A stretch of 64,000 nt of DNA from Flammeovirgaceae bacterium SG7u.111 (GCA_034044135.1 CP139021.1:444501-508500), one strand, 5' to 3'; shown: positions 7,966 through 16,518, counted from the first letter of the stretch. Numbers and translations are program-made. The notes: generated from the letters alone by a model not told the origin.

Positions 7966-8745
7966 TTATAGGTTTTGTTCGCATATGATTCTGAGTCCGT
8001 CCAGTGTGAGCATGGGGTCTATTTTATGAAACTCTGGTTGGAGGTCGTCAAGCACCGAAGAAAGTCCACCGGTGGCTATTACCATACAAGGTTGCCCTAC
8101 TTCCTGCTTTATTTTATCTAACATGTGCCGCACAAGCCCTACGTATCCCTCTAAAATTCCAGCTTGCAGGGCATGGATGGTGTTTTTTCCCAAAACAGAT
8201 TCGGGCACTTCCAAGGGGATTTCAGGCAGCTTGGCGGTATTGCTCGAAAGAGCTTTCATTGCGGTGCGGATACCCGGAGCGATGGCTACTCCTAATAATT
8301 CTCCTTTTTTGGTGAGGGGCGTGAAGGTCAGTGCCGTACCAAAATCTACGATAATGCAGTAGTCGAACTCCGTTTGGTCTTTACAGTACTGGTGGGCTGC
8401 AACAGCATTGCACACCAAATCTGCACCTATTTCATTAGGATTGTTTATGCTAATCGTCAAGCCCTTATAGGTTTTAGGACCTACCATAAGCGGTTCTACT
8501 CCTAGCAGGCTTTCAAGAGCATATTTTAAATTTTTATTGATGGAAGGTACCACGCTGCTAATGGCAGAGGCTGTGAGCTGACTGGTTTTTAGTCCATTTT
8601 CCAAAAATGAATTCCTAAGAAAAAGCTCGTAACGACCGGATTGCTGGACTGGGTGCGTCTCAAACCGCCATACATGAGCCCATTTTTCATTATCATAAAT
8701 TCCGAATACTATATTGGTGTTTCCTATGTCTGCTACAAGTAACAT
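7966..8745 (-). CDS. coaX: type III pantothenate kinase
   Basis: A 259-residue protein matching CoaX, which phosphorylates pantothenate in the first step of CoA synthesis in the cytoplasm. ASKHA-fold motifs are visible: the phosphate-1 loop DIGNTN at 6-11, GADLVCN at 107-113, and DFGTALTF at 134-141, where most family members have DFGTATT. A final ATGG loop lies near residue 225. The small downstream gene follows without a gap. Type III enzymes are the usual pantothenate kinase in Bacteroidota. Confidence 0.95.
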   Translation of the reverse strand: MLLVADIGNTNIVFGIYDNEKWAHVWRFETHPVQQSGRYELFLRNSFLENGLKTSQLTASAISSVVPSINKNLKYALESLLGVEPLMVGPKTYKGLTISINNPNEIGADLVCNAVAAHQYCKDQTEFDYCIIVDFGTALTFTPLTKKGELLGVAIAPGIRTAMKALSSNTAKLPEIPLEVPESVLGKNTIHALQAGILEGYVGLVRHMLDKIKQEVGQPCMVIATGGLSSVLDDLQPEFHKIDPMLTLDGLRIICEQNL

Positions 8746-8862
8746 TAAAAGTCTTTTTAGTGAAATCCTAAGCTATTTTAAGTGAACTTGTGGATAATGA
8801 AAAGGAAAGTATAGAAATAAATCAATAGAATTGGGAATTCGATCTAAAAACAAATTAATCTG

Positions 8863-9492
8863 ATGGCAAAAACGATTCTTTGCTATGGCGATTCAAATAC
8901 ATGGGGTTACAATCCTCACACCAAAGGACGGTACTCTTTTGAGAAGCGCTGGTCTAGTGTTTTGCAAGCAAGCTTGGGCAGTTCTTTTCGGGTAATAGCT
9001 GAGGGGCTCAACGGACGCACAACTGTTTGGGACGACCCTATGGGAGCTTATAAAAATGGGAAAATATACCTGATTCCTTGCCTGCATAGTCATAAACCAA
9101 TCGACGTGGTAATTATCAAACTGGGTACAAATGACCTGAAAAAGCAATTTTGCCTTACTGCTTCTGAAATTGCCAATGGAGCAAAAACACTGGTAGAAAT
9201 GGTCATCGGCTCAGAGTGCGGACCGGAAAGCTTAGTTCCAAAAGTTTTACTGATAGCTCCTGCACCATTGGCTACGGTTTCAGGCTTTGCAGAGATGTTT
9301 GAAGGAGGAGAAAAAAAATCGAAGCTGTTTGGAAAAGCTTTTTCCAAGGTTGCTGAAGAGCTGGGTTGCTACTTTTTGGATGCGGGAAAACATATCCATA
9401 GCAGCGAAAAAGATGGGGTTCATTTGGACGAAGAAATGCAGCTAAAGCTGGGCAAGGCCGTTGCCGATAAGGTAAAAGTGATGCACTTTTAG
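8863..9492 (+). CDS. SGNH/GDSL-family hydrolase (arylesterase-like)
   Basis: A 209-residue protein without signal peptide. All four SGNH blocks are present: GDSN at 9-12 with the nucleophile Ser11, GLNGRTT at 48-54 with the oxyanion Gly, GTND at 88-91 with Asn, and DGVH at 184-187 with the Asp and His of the triad. The nearest type is the arylesterase/acetylesterase group of cytosolic or loosely secreted bacterial GDSL enzymes. The substrate is unknown. It is transcribed divergently from coaX and stands alone. Confidence 0.88.
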   Translation: MAKTILCYGDSNTWGYNPHTKGRYSFEKRWSSVLQASLGSSFRVIAEGLNGRTTVWDDPMGAYKNGKIYLIPCLHSHKPIDVVIIKLGTNDLKKQFCLTASEIANGAKTLVEMVIGSECGPESLVPKVLLIAPAPLATVSGFAEMFEGGEKKSKLFGKAFSKVAEELGCYFLDAGKHIHSSEKDGVHLDEEMQLKLGKAVADKVKVMHF

Positions 9493-9605
9493 CTGTTGGC
9501 ATAAGAAAACTACAAGATAAGTGAGGTAGCGTATAAATACTGCGTTAATAACTCGGGCAGGGGTGTCGCTTTTATAGGTTAGTACTCAAATTGCTCGAAA
9601 AGTGT

Positions 9606-9613
9606 TATTTTTG
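9606..9613 (+). promoter_or_regulatory. candidate Bacteroidota -7 promoter box
   Basis: TATTTTTG matches the Bacteroidota -7 consensus TAnnTTTG and lies 29 bp upstream of the BASS transporter ATG. No clear TTTG box was found at -33. Confidence 0.35.
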
Positions 9614-9641
9614 TACGTTTTTATCATTTAGCTTATAAGAT

Positions 9642-10580
9642 ATGGAAAGAGAGGGAGATGTGTTGGAGGGAGTTAGGTTAGAATTCAATGATGGCAATTT
9701 GCTGTTGTTGAATTTGAGTATTGCACTCATTATGTTTGGGGTTGCGCTCAGCCTAAAAAAAGAAAACTTCTTAGATGTTGTAAAACATCCACGAGCTGTT
9801 TTGACAGGAATTGTTTCCCAGTTTATTTTATTGCCCATTGTCACCTTTCTACTCGTTTGGTTTTCCGACCCACTTCCAGGGCTCGCCTTGGGGATGATTT
9901 TGGTGGCAGCTTGTCCAGGAGGTAACCTTTCTAACTTCTTTTCCTTTTTGGGAAAGGGAAATGTGGCTCTTTCCATTAGCCTGACCACAGTTGCTTCTCT
10001 TGCTGCTATAATTTTCACCCCGCTCAATCTGCAGTTTTGGGGAAGCATTCTCGGTAGCACCAATTCGTTACTCCGCAAGGTAGATATCGAGTTTGTGGAA
10101 ATGTTCCAGACTGTGGCAATGATTATCGCCGTTCCTTTGATTTTGGGAGTATTTGTTAACGAGAAATTTCCACGCATTTCAGCCCTTATCCAAAAACCTT
10201 TAAAATATATTTCTGTACTGATATTGGTAGCCATTCTTGTCATCGCCTTTACCAAGAACTACAATCTATTTTTGCAATATTATCATTACATCATCATGCT
10301 TGTAGTGTTCCACAACGGTTTGGCTTTAGCCACTGGCTACCTTTTTAGCAAGATAGTTGGAAATTCGAGCCAAGATACCCGCTCCATTACCATTGAAACA
10401 GGTATTCAAAATTCTGGGCTGGGCTTGGTTATTATTTTCACCTTTTTCGATGGGCAAGGTGGGATGGCGTTGATCACGGCATGGTGGGGAATTTGGCATA
10501 TAATTTCAGGTTTTGCCATCTCCCAGTTTTTTGCCTACCGAGTAGCGCTTAAAGAGCAGAAGCTAGTAATTGGAAGCTAG
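9642..10580 (+). CDS. bile acid:sodium symporter family transporter
   Basis: A 312-residue membrane protein of the BASS/SBF family, with about nine or ten hydrophobic segments. The family-typical core ACPGGNLSNFFSFLGKGNVA (about 90-109) has the sodium-site GG/N residues, and a second crossing segment ETGIQNSGLGL lies near 245. Despite the name, bacterial members may carry other organic anions with sodium; the substrate is not readable. An overlapping minus-strand frame of similar length (9605-10255) is a shadow of this gene. It is followed at 68 bp by the acyltransferase gene on the same strand. Confidence 0.9.
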   Translation: MEREGDVLEGVRLEFNDGNLLLLNLSIALIMFGVALSLKKENFLDVVKHPRAVLTGIVSQFILLPIVTFLLVWFSDPLPGLALGMILVAACPGGNLSNFFSFLGKGNVALSISLTTVASLAAIIFTPLNLQFWGSILGSTNSLLRKVDIEFVEMFQTVAMIIAVPLILGVFVNEKFPRISALIQKPLKYISVLILVAILVIAFTKNYNLFLQYYHYIIMLVVFHNGLALATGYLFSKIVGNSSQDTRSITIETGIQNSGLGLVIIFTFFDGQGGMALITAWWGIWHIISGFAISQFFAYRVALKEQKLVIGS

Positions 10581-10647
10581 AAATTAGATATAAAATAGAG
10601 AAACACAAGGCTTTTAGAGCCTAGAACTTGTAACCCGAAATCCGTAA

Positions 10648-11661
10648 ATGAAATTAATTGGACGCATTTTTTATTACTTTTTAAAAGTACGGTTGTTTTT
10701 TGGCTATAGGCTCTACTACCGAAAATTTCAGATAGGTGGGATGAAAAACGTACCTACTGGTTGTCCCGTTCTTTTTGCACCCAACCATCAAAATGCCTTG
10801 GTAGACCCACTGGTGGCAGGAGGGCCAACCATCCGCTGTCCTTACTTCTTGACCAGAGGCGATATTTTTGAAAAAAAGTTGATTGGGGATTTTATGCGAG
10901 GGTTGAAAATGCTGCCGATTTTCCGCTTTCGCGACGGGCTGGTGAATGTGAAAAGGAACTCCGATTCGATGGGGATTTCCATCCAAAAACTGATAGATGG
11001 GAATTCGCTCTTGATTTTCCCCGAAGGCAACCACAACCTCCAGTACCGCCTGCGCCCCCTGCAAAAAGGTATAGCCCGAATTGCTTTTGATGTAGAAGAA
11101 AAAACAGGTTTTGCTTCTAACTTGAAAATAGTACCTGTGGGCATTCATTACGAAAACCACTTTAAAGGAGGGCAGCGAACGTTGGTGAACTTTGGTGAGC
11201 CCATTTCGGTGAAGGAATATCAAGAGATGTACGAGGAAAATGCAAGGGAAGCCTACGATGCTATTTTGGTAGAGCTGTCGGCAAGGATGAAGCCGCTGAT
11301 GGTGGATATACCCATAAATGAGTATGGCGAAATAGAACGAAAATGGAAGGCAGCAAGGGTGTACCGCCGAGACTTGATGGAACAGCTTGCGGTAGATCAG
11401 GAAATCATTTCCCAGTTGGCAAAAGGCGAAGAAATAAAGCCAAGCCTACCTGCACAAAGTAAAGGGCTGAGGGTTTATGACATCTTGCACGTATTGCTTT
11501 ACCCCTTCAATTTTCTGCCCTCATTGCTTATCAACATCATCATAAAAAAGAAAGTGAAAGACCCCCATTTTTACGGAACCTTCCACTTTACCCTATCGCT
11601 GTATCTGTTCCCTGTATTTTATGCGGTGTATGGGCTTATTGCTTGGTGGGTGTTTTTTTAG
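10648..11661 (+). CDS. PlsC-like phospholipid/glycerol acyltransferase
   Basis: A 337-residue acyltransferase. The catalytic region has NHQNALVD at 46-53, a variant of the H(X)4D block with one extra residue, and the second substrate block FPEGNH at 124-129. The last about 60 residues contain two hydrophobic segments, so the protein is membrane bound. Members esterify lysophosphatidate or related lipids on the inner membrane. This longer form with the NHQNAxxD spacing is, from memory, common in Bacteroidota. It converges on tgt with 17 bp between the stops and no visible terminator. Confidence 0.85.
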   Translation: MKLIGRIFYYFLKVRLFFGYRLYYRKFQIGGMKNVPTGCPVLFAPNHQNALVDPLVAGGPTIRCPYFLTRGDIFEKKLIGDFMRGLKMLPIFRFRDGLVNVKRNSDSMGISIQKLIDGNSLLIFPEGNHNLQYRLRPLQKGIARIAFDVEEKTGFASNLKIVPVGIHYENHFKGGQRTLVNFGEPISVKEYQEMYEENAREAYDAILVELSARMKPLMVDIPINEYGEIERKWKAARVYRRDLMEQLAVDQEIISQLAKGEEIKPSLPAQSKGLRVYDILHVLLYPFNFLPSLLINIIIKKKVKDPHFYGTFHFTLSLYLFPVFYAVYGLIAWWVFF

Positions 11662-11678
11662 AAGCTGGGAGTTTCAGC

Positions 11679-12815
11679 TTACAACCTCCTCATCACCTGC
11701 TTCACCATGCTGTCTTTCCATTGGCGGAAGTCACCTGCTATGATGTGCTCCCTTGCTTGTTTTACTAGCCAGAGGTAGAAGCTGAGGTTGTGCACGCTGG
11801 AGATTTGTCCACCTAAGTATTCTTTGCTCACGGTCAAGTGCCTGAGGTATGCCTTGCTGTAAAAAGTGGAAACATAGCCGCCAAGCTCTTCATCTATCGG
11901 GCTGAAATCGTCTTGCCATTTGGCATTTTTGATGTTGATGATTCCCTGCGTGGTGAACAGCATCCCGTTGCGGGCGTTGCGGGTGGGCATCACGCAGTCG
12001 AACATATCTATGCCCAAAGCTATGCACTCCAAAATATTTTCAGGAGTGCCCACGCCCATGAGGTAGCGGGGCTTGTCTTGTGGCAAAATGTTGCAAACCA
12101 GCTCGGTGGAGCGGTACATTTCTTCGTGAGGCTCGCCTACGGAAAGCCCACCTATGGCATTTCCTTCTCGCTCAAAACTGGCAATGGTCTCGGCTGATTT
12201 TGTACGCAAATCGTCGTAAGTACTTCCTTGCACTATAGGGAAAAGCGTTTGGTAATACCCGTATTTCCCCTCGGTGCTGTCGAAGCGGTCGCAGCAGCGC
12301 TTGAGCCAGCGGTGGGTCAGCTCCATCGAATCTTTTGCGTAGTTGTAATCGCAAGGGTAGGGGGTGCATTCGTCAAAAGCCATCATGATATCTGCGCCAA
12401 TGGTTCGCTGGATATCCATTACGTTTTCGGGTGTGAAAAAGAGCTTTTCCCCAGAAATGTGAGAGCGGAAAGTCACACCTTCTTGTACAATTTTTCTGCT
12501 TTCAGAAAGAGAATAAACTTGATAGCCGCCGCTATCGGTCAAGATAGGTTTGTCCCAGCCGTTGAACTTGTGCAGCCCACCTGCTTTTGCCAGTATTTCC
12601 AAACCGGGGCGGAGGTACAGGTGGTAGGTGTTTCCTAAGATGATTTGTGCTTTCACATCGTCGTGAAGCTCGCGTTGGTGTACTGCTTTTACCGTTCCAG
12701 CGGTGCCTACGGGCATAAAAATCGGTGTTTGGATTTTGCCGTGAGCGGTTTCTATCTCGCCAGCCCTCGCTTTCGATTGCGGATCGGTATGTTCTAATTT
12801 GAAGGTTAAACCCAT
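11679..12815 (-). CDS. tgt: tRNA-guanine (queuine/preQ1) transglycosylase without zinc cysteines
   Basis: A 378-residue Tgt. It swaps guanine-34 of Asp, Asn, His and Tyr tRNAs for preQ1. DSGGYQV at 94-100 holds the general-base Asp94, and GIDMFDCVMPTRNARNG (268-284) holds the nucleophile Asp273. By position against the E. coli enzyme the three zinc cysteines are replaced by Leu311, Gly313 and Ser316, while His342 is kept. The Bacteroides homologue I remember also lacks them, so this is probably a clade trait rather than a defect. The fold is otherwise complete and of normal length. Confidence 0.95.
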   Translation of the reverse strand: MGLTFKLEHTDPQSKARAGEIETAHGKIQTPIFMPVGTAGTVKAVHQRELHDDVKAQIILGNTYHLYLRPGLEILAKAGGLHKFNGWDKPILTDSGGYQVYSLSESRKIVQEGVTFRSHISGEKLFFTPENVMDIQRTIGADIMMAFDECTPYPCDYNYAKDSMELTHRWLKRCCDRFDSTEGKYGYYQTLFPIVQGSTYDDLRTKSAETIASFEREGNAIGGLSVGEPHEEMYRSTELVCNILPQDKPRYLMGVGTPENILECIALGIDMFDCVMPTRNARNGMLFTTQGIINIKNAKWQDDFSPIDEELGGYVSTFYSKAYLRHLTVSKEYLGGQISSVHNLSFYLWLVKQAREHIIAGDFRQWKDSMVKQVMRRL

Positions 12816-13291
12816 TGTATATAGAAATTAATAGTTCTTTGTAAAGTCCTTTTTACTACAGCTCAATAATGTAGTAGAAAGAGAGGTTAGAAGCTGGATG
12901 CTAGAAATTAGTCTTCCTATAGCTGAGCTATAAAACTCGTTAGCTAACAACTTTTTCTGTAGTTCGATTTTCTAGGTAGAAAATTCAAAGTGTTGATCTA
13001 CAGGTTTTTGTAAAAAGTGTTAGATGATATAAGAAACAGTTCATCACGGTTTAGTTTGTATAGACAGGTTTGTAGTTTAGGCTAAAGCCAAAAAAACTGT
13101 TGTGTCAAACGGGGCTTAAAAGCCCCGCCTATTGATTTTTTTATCACTAGCAACGGGCTTTAGCCCGTTGTTTAGTACGAAACCCAATCGGCTTTAGCCA
13201 AAATATTCTAGTCAATTGATATTCAGAAAATTCTTGTTGTCAAAACCGTGATATAGTCTATCAATCTGCAAAGGTAAAATTAAACTGAGGG
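12816..13291. other. intergenic region between tgt and pssA
   Basis: This 476-bp gap lies upstream of tgt and downstream of pssA, both on the minus strand. It holds the nested inverted-repeat element at 13043-13254 and a short dispersed motif at 12896-12911. I see no gene in it. Confidence 0.7.
13043..13254. repeat. nested inverted-repeat (REP/BIME or MITE-like) element
   Basis: About 210 bp bounded by a 10-bp inverted repeat (ATCACGGTTT at 13043-13052 and its complement at 13243-13252). Inside are a 10-bp pair GGCTAAAGCC (13080-13089) and GGCTTTAGCC (13190-13199), and two strong hairpins: 13110-13127 (8-bp stem, 2-nt loop) and 13151-13170 (9-bp stem, 2-nt loop, CAACGGGCT arm). Such GGGCTTTAGCCC hairpins recur between genes in many Bacteroidota, which suggests a mobile REP-like family, but no transposase is in the window. 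Confidence 0.6.
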
Positions 13292-13978
13292 TTACGGCAA
13301 CTTGAATATCTTTTTTACGAGAGAGAGGGCGATATAGAGAAAAATGATGGCGGGAATGGCGGTGAATTTTATGAAAATGAGCAAGAGCAAAGAAGCGAGC
13401 AAAAATACATAGCGGATGGCGTTGTCTTGCAGGCTTATGTTTTTGAACTTGAGGGAAAAAAGAGGGAGTTCGACGACCATGAGGATGGAAAGCACAAAAA
13501 TCATGGTAATGAGTGAGGGAAGGGAAAGTAAAAGATTGGAAACGAATGGGTTTTGTTGCTGGATGAGGGGCAACGAACCAATGAAAATGGCCATCGCTGG
13601 TGTGGGCATTCCCAAAAATGAATCGCTTTGCCTTGTGTCTATATTGAATTTGGCGAGCCTAAATGCTGCTGCTGCTGCCAACAAAAAGGCTAGGTAGAGC
13701 CCGGGCATTTGCTCGGGCCCATTGTACATCAATTTCATGATGATGATGGAAGGCAGTACGCCAAAAGTGACCATATCGGCAAGAGAATCGAGTTCTTTGC
13801 CTATGGGCGAACTGACTTTCAAGAGCCTTGCAACAAATCCATCTACAAAATCGAACAAGCCTCCGATGCCAATCATGTACGCTGCCATGATGAGGTCGCC
13901 GTGGTAAACCATATCGATACCGATGCAGCCTGAAATTAAATTGCCGAGGGTAAATAGGTTAGGAATTTGTTTTTTCAT
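13292..13978 (-). CDS. pssA: CDP-diacylglycerol--serine O-phosphatidyltransferase
   Basis: A 228-residue integral membrane protein of the CDP-alcohol phosphatidyltransferase family. The full signature D-x2-DG-x2-AR-x8-G-x3-D-x3-D is present at residues 43-68 (D43, D46, G47, A50, R51, G60, D64, D68). The family's small membrane-bound serine type makes phosphatidylserine, the precursor of phosphatidylethanolamine. About six to eight hydrophobic segments are visible. It stands alone, with inverted-repeat elements in the gap downstream. Confidence 0.92.
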   Translation of the reverse strand: MKKQIPNLFTLGNLISGCIGIDMVYHGDLIMAAYMIGIGGLFDFVDGFVARLLKVSSPIGKELDSLADMVTFGVLPSIIIMKLMYNGPEQMPGLYLAFLLAAAAAFRLAKFNIDTRQSDSFLGMPTPAMAIFIGSLPLIQQQNPFVSNLLLSLPSLITMIFVLSILMVVELPLFSLKFKNISLQDNAIRYVFLLASLLLLIFIKFTAIPAIIFLYIALSLVKKIFKLP

Positions 13979-14124
13979 TTTGTGATTGGTGCTTACTTAT
14001 GGAAAGTTTGGCTCTTCTGGCAAAAATAATCAGACTGTTGGGCTATTTATAAAATTCCTTTTTATCTTTTTTAAAAGGAGCATTTTTGAAAATAATTTAC
14101 GAAATAGTATTGCTTTGTACAGTA

Positions 14125-14149
14125 AATGGACTGTGAGTCACAGTCCATT
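14125..14149. repeat. perfect 11-bp hairpin in the leader of the coiled-coil gene
   Basis: AATGGACTGTG at 14125-14135 pairs with 14139-14149 across a 3-nt loop. It lies 31 bp upstream of the ATG at 14181. There is no plus-strand gene upstream that it could terminate, so it is either a leader structure or a dispersed repeat. Confidence 0.5.
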
Positions 14150-14180
14150 GGGGTTTAAACTTTAAATTGATTGTATTATC

Positions 14181-14684
14181 ATGGCAAAATCGGAAATAGA
14201 AAATATAAAAGAAAGGCTTCAGAAAGCGATAAGCGTATTAGAAGCTCAAACTACGATGCTGAAAAAGGATTTGGCAAGGTTAAGTGAACTGGGTTTGGGA
14301 GAGGAAAGCGAGGAGGTCGCCCAGCAGGTGGAGGCTACAAAGGAGCAGATTGGGGCAAATGAAGAGGTGATTGAGAAGGTGAAAAGCACAAAAGCTGAAA
14401 GTTTGGTTTCTGACCTGGAGCGAGAAGCAGTGGGTATGCTAGAGCGAATGCAACAAAAAATTCAGGCACAGGAAATTCTTTCGGGTTTGTATGAGAAGGA
14501 AATAAAGGATGTAGAAGAAGTTGCCGAAAGCGAAAACTCTGGGGAAGCTGAAGCAGTGGAAGAAAAATCGCAGAAGGAAAGTGACGAGGAGTTTTTTAAA
14601 GATATAGAGATGGAATCGTTAGTAGATAAGCTCAAAAAGCAAGATGCGCTTGAAACGTTTAAGAAGAAGATGGGGTTGAAGTAG
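14181..14684 (+). CDS. acidic coiled-coil protein of unknown function
   Basis: A 167-residue cytosolic protein made almost entirely of charged heptad-like helix (residues 1-110), with a Glu/Ser-rich linker (about 112-135) and a short conserved-looking C-terminus (SLVDKLKKQDALETFKKKMG). It has no signal peptide and no catalytic motif. I do not recognise a family; a structural or assembly role is only a guess from the coiled coil. It is monocistronic, with a hairpin in its leader and an inverted-repeat element behind it. Confidence 0.65.
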   Translation: MAKSEIENIKERLQKAISVLEAQTTMLKKDLARLSELGLGEESEEVAQQVEATKEQIGANEEVIEKVKSTKAESLVSDLEREAVGMLERMQQKIQAQEILSGLYEKEIKDVEEVAESENSGEAEAVEEKSQKESDEEFFKDIEMESLVDKLKKQDALETFKKKMGLK

Positions 14685-14770
14685 GAGAGGGGGACAGGTC
14701 TTTTTTAAAGTATCCTTTAATAAGTCTAGCTTTTGTCTTTGAGCCAGACGGGCTGATACTTTTTGTCTTG

Positions 14771-14916
14771 ACACAAAAAGTATCCAAAAAAGTCAAGGCT
14801 GTATCCAAAAAGCTAAAATTCTATCCGTTACGCTGGAAAATCATAAACTCGCTATGCTCAAACAGTATGATTTTCTTAACCGCTTCACTTCTAGAATTTC
14901 TTAACGCTTTTTGTGT
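14771..14916. repeat. imperfect long inverted-repeat element
   Basis: Three pairs of arms nest around a centre near 14855: ACACAAAAAG 14771-14780 with 14907-14916, an 8-bp core AAATTCTA 14816-14823 with 14892-14899, and AAAATCATA 14837-14845 with 14866-14874. The text is of a kind often seen between genes in Bacteroidota and often mistaken for a small gene (a 60-codon frame runs through it). I read it as a dispersed, non-coding repeat. Confidence 0.6.
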
Positions 14917-14965
14917 AAGGCCACATTTTTGGAGCGATAACAATACTTGATGTGCTGTGTGCTTT

Positions 14966-15847
14966 TTATAATTTTTTAATAATTGGATTAAAAGCTTTGG
15001 AGGCTACGAGGACTTTGTCGCCGAGGGAAAGTGCTTGGGCTTCCGCTTCATCGGCTACAACTTTGACCACCTCTTTTCCTATCAAAATGCTTAGGATGTA
15101 GATAAAATCTTGTTTTTCTATCCCCACTATTTCCCCTGTGAATTGAAACTTGCCGCTGACTTCATGATGGCCAAATATCTTTGCTGGGCTGCCTTGTTTT
15201 ATGATTTCTCCATTTTCCAGTTCCATCAAGCTATCCGACATTTTTAGGATTTCTGAAATATCGTGGCTGACGAGCATTGTGGTGAGCTCAAATTCCCGAT
15301 GTACTTGCAAAATATATTGCTGCAAGGTATGCCGCATCTGGTTGTCGAGCGCGGAAAGAGGTTCGTCGAGTAGCAATATTTCTGGCTTTTGTACCAGCGA
15401 ACGGGCGAGGGCAACCCGCTGCTTTTGTCCACCCGAAAGTGTGTCTGGTCTTTGGTTTTGCAACTCGCCTAATTTCATGATTTCTATGAGTTCCTCTATA
15501 GGTTTTTTATTTCCCTTTTTACCCAAAGCAAACAGGAGGTTTTCCCTTACGGTCATGTTGGGGAAAAGGGCGTAGTCTTGGAAAAGAAACCCGATTCCTC
15601 GCTTTTGAGGAGGAAGGTTGAGGCGTTTTTTGGAATTGAACCAAGTTTGATCGTTTACGGAAATTTGCCCAGCATCAGGATGGAGCAAGCCTGCCAGCAT
15701 TCTTAGCAAGGAAGTTTTTCCCGCTCCCGAATTGCCGTAAAGTGTCAAAAGACTGCCTTTTTGTATTTCTAGCTTTGCCCGAAGTAGCATTTCGCCGGAA
15801 GGCGCACCTAGTTTTTTTTCTATATCGATTTTTATGAAGGGGTTCAT
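14966..15847 (-). CDS. modC: molybdate ABC transporter ATP-binding protein
   Basis: A 293-residue ABC ATPase: Walker A GNSGAGKTS at 38-46, the signature LSGGQKQR at 137-144, Walker B ILLLDEP at 157-163 with the catalytic Glu, and a D-loop SALD. The last about 70 residues form a TOBE/Mop-like domain as in ModC. It powers molybdate (or tungstate) import at the inner membrane. The start overlaps the modB stop by 4 bp. It is the last gene of the operon; the gap behind it contains the repeat element at 14771-14916. Confidence 0.92.
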   Translation of the reverse strand: MNPFIKIDIEKKLGAPSGEMLLRAKLEIQKGSLLTLYGNSGAGKTSLLRMLAGLLHPDAGQISVNDQTWFNSKKRLNLPPQKRGIGFLFQDYALFPNMTVRENLLFALGKKGNKKPIEELIEIMKLGELQNQRPDTLSGGQKQRVALARSLVQKPEILLLDEPLSALDNQMRHTLQQYILQVHREFELTTMLVSHDISEILKMSDSLMELENGEIIKQGSPAKIFGHHEVSGKFQFTGEIVGIEKQDFIYILSILIGKEVVKVVADEAEAQALSLGDKVLVASKAFNPIIKKL

Positions 15848-16518
15848 GTTTTTTTGTTCCGGAAGTAGCCTCCGTTTACCAAATAGACGAGTAATAAAAT
15901 GGCAAAAGTTAGGGCAAATAAAATTAGGGAATAGGTATTGGCGGCGGCATAATTCAAAGATTCTACCTCATCGTAAATGGCGATGGAGGCTACTTTGGTT
16001 TTGCCAGGGATATTTCCACCTATCATGAGTACCACACCAAATTCGCCGACAGTGTGGGCAAAAGCGAGTACAATTCCGGTGAGTAGTGAAGGTTTGATGT
16101 TGGGCAATAGGACTTTGGAAAGTGTTTCAGTTTTGGATTTCCCCAATATAAATGCGGCTTCGGAGAGAGAAGGGGGCAAATTGGCCAAGCCAGACTGGAT
16201 AGGGTGTACCATGAAGGGCAGGCTATAAATAATCGAGGCGAGCAGCAAGCCCTCGAAGGAAAACACTAGTTGAAGACCGAGCCACTGGTCGAGCCATTGC
16301 CCAAATGCATTGGAAGGGCTGAATGCGATGAGCAGGTAAAATCCCAATACGGTCGGGGGAAGTACCAACGGCATGCTTACCAAGGTTTCTACAACGGGCT
16401 TGAGCTTAGAGCGGGAAAATGCCAACCAATTTGCCAAGGGAATAGATACAAAAAACAGCAGCACCGTGGTGAGGAATGCCAACTGAAATGTCAATATGAG
16501 CGGTTGCCAATCCATCAT
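15844..16518 (-). CDS. modB: molybdate ABC transporter permease
   Basis: A 224-residue inner-membrane permease with five or six hydrophobic segments and the EAA-type loop (LSEAAFILGKSKTETLSKV, about 138-156) that contacts the ATPase. The VLPPTVLGFYLL segment near 52-63 is typical of ModB/CysT-type permeases. It overlaps modC and the di-Mop gene by 4 bp on either side, so the products are made together. Confidence 0.92.
   Translation of the reverse strand: MMDWQPLILTFQLAFLTTVLLFFVSIPLANWLAFSRSKLKPVVETLVSMPLVLPPTVLGFYLLIAFSPSNAFGQWLDQWLGLQLVFSFEGLLLASIIYSLPFMVHPIQSGLANLPPSLSEAAFILGKSKTETLSKVLLPNIKPSLLTGIVLAFAHTVGEFGVVLMIGGNIPGKTKVASIAIYDEVESLNYAAANTYSLILFALTFAILLLVYLVNGGYFRNKKT

Noticed and set aside
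9605-10255. A 216-codon minus-strand frame
   Set aside because: It lies wholly across the start of the BASS transporter on the other strand; its composition (many Lys, Ser, Asn, Thr, Ile) is what the antisense of a hydrophobic gene gives, and no family is evident.
14768-14950. A 60-codon plus-strand frame after the coiled-coil gene
   Set aside because: It runs through the inverted-repeat element at 14771-14916 and its sequence follows from the repeat arms.
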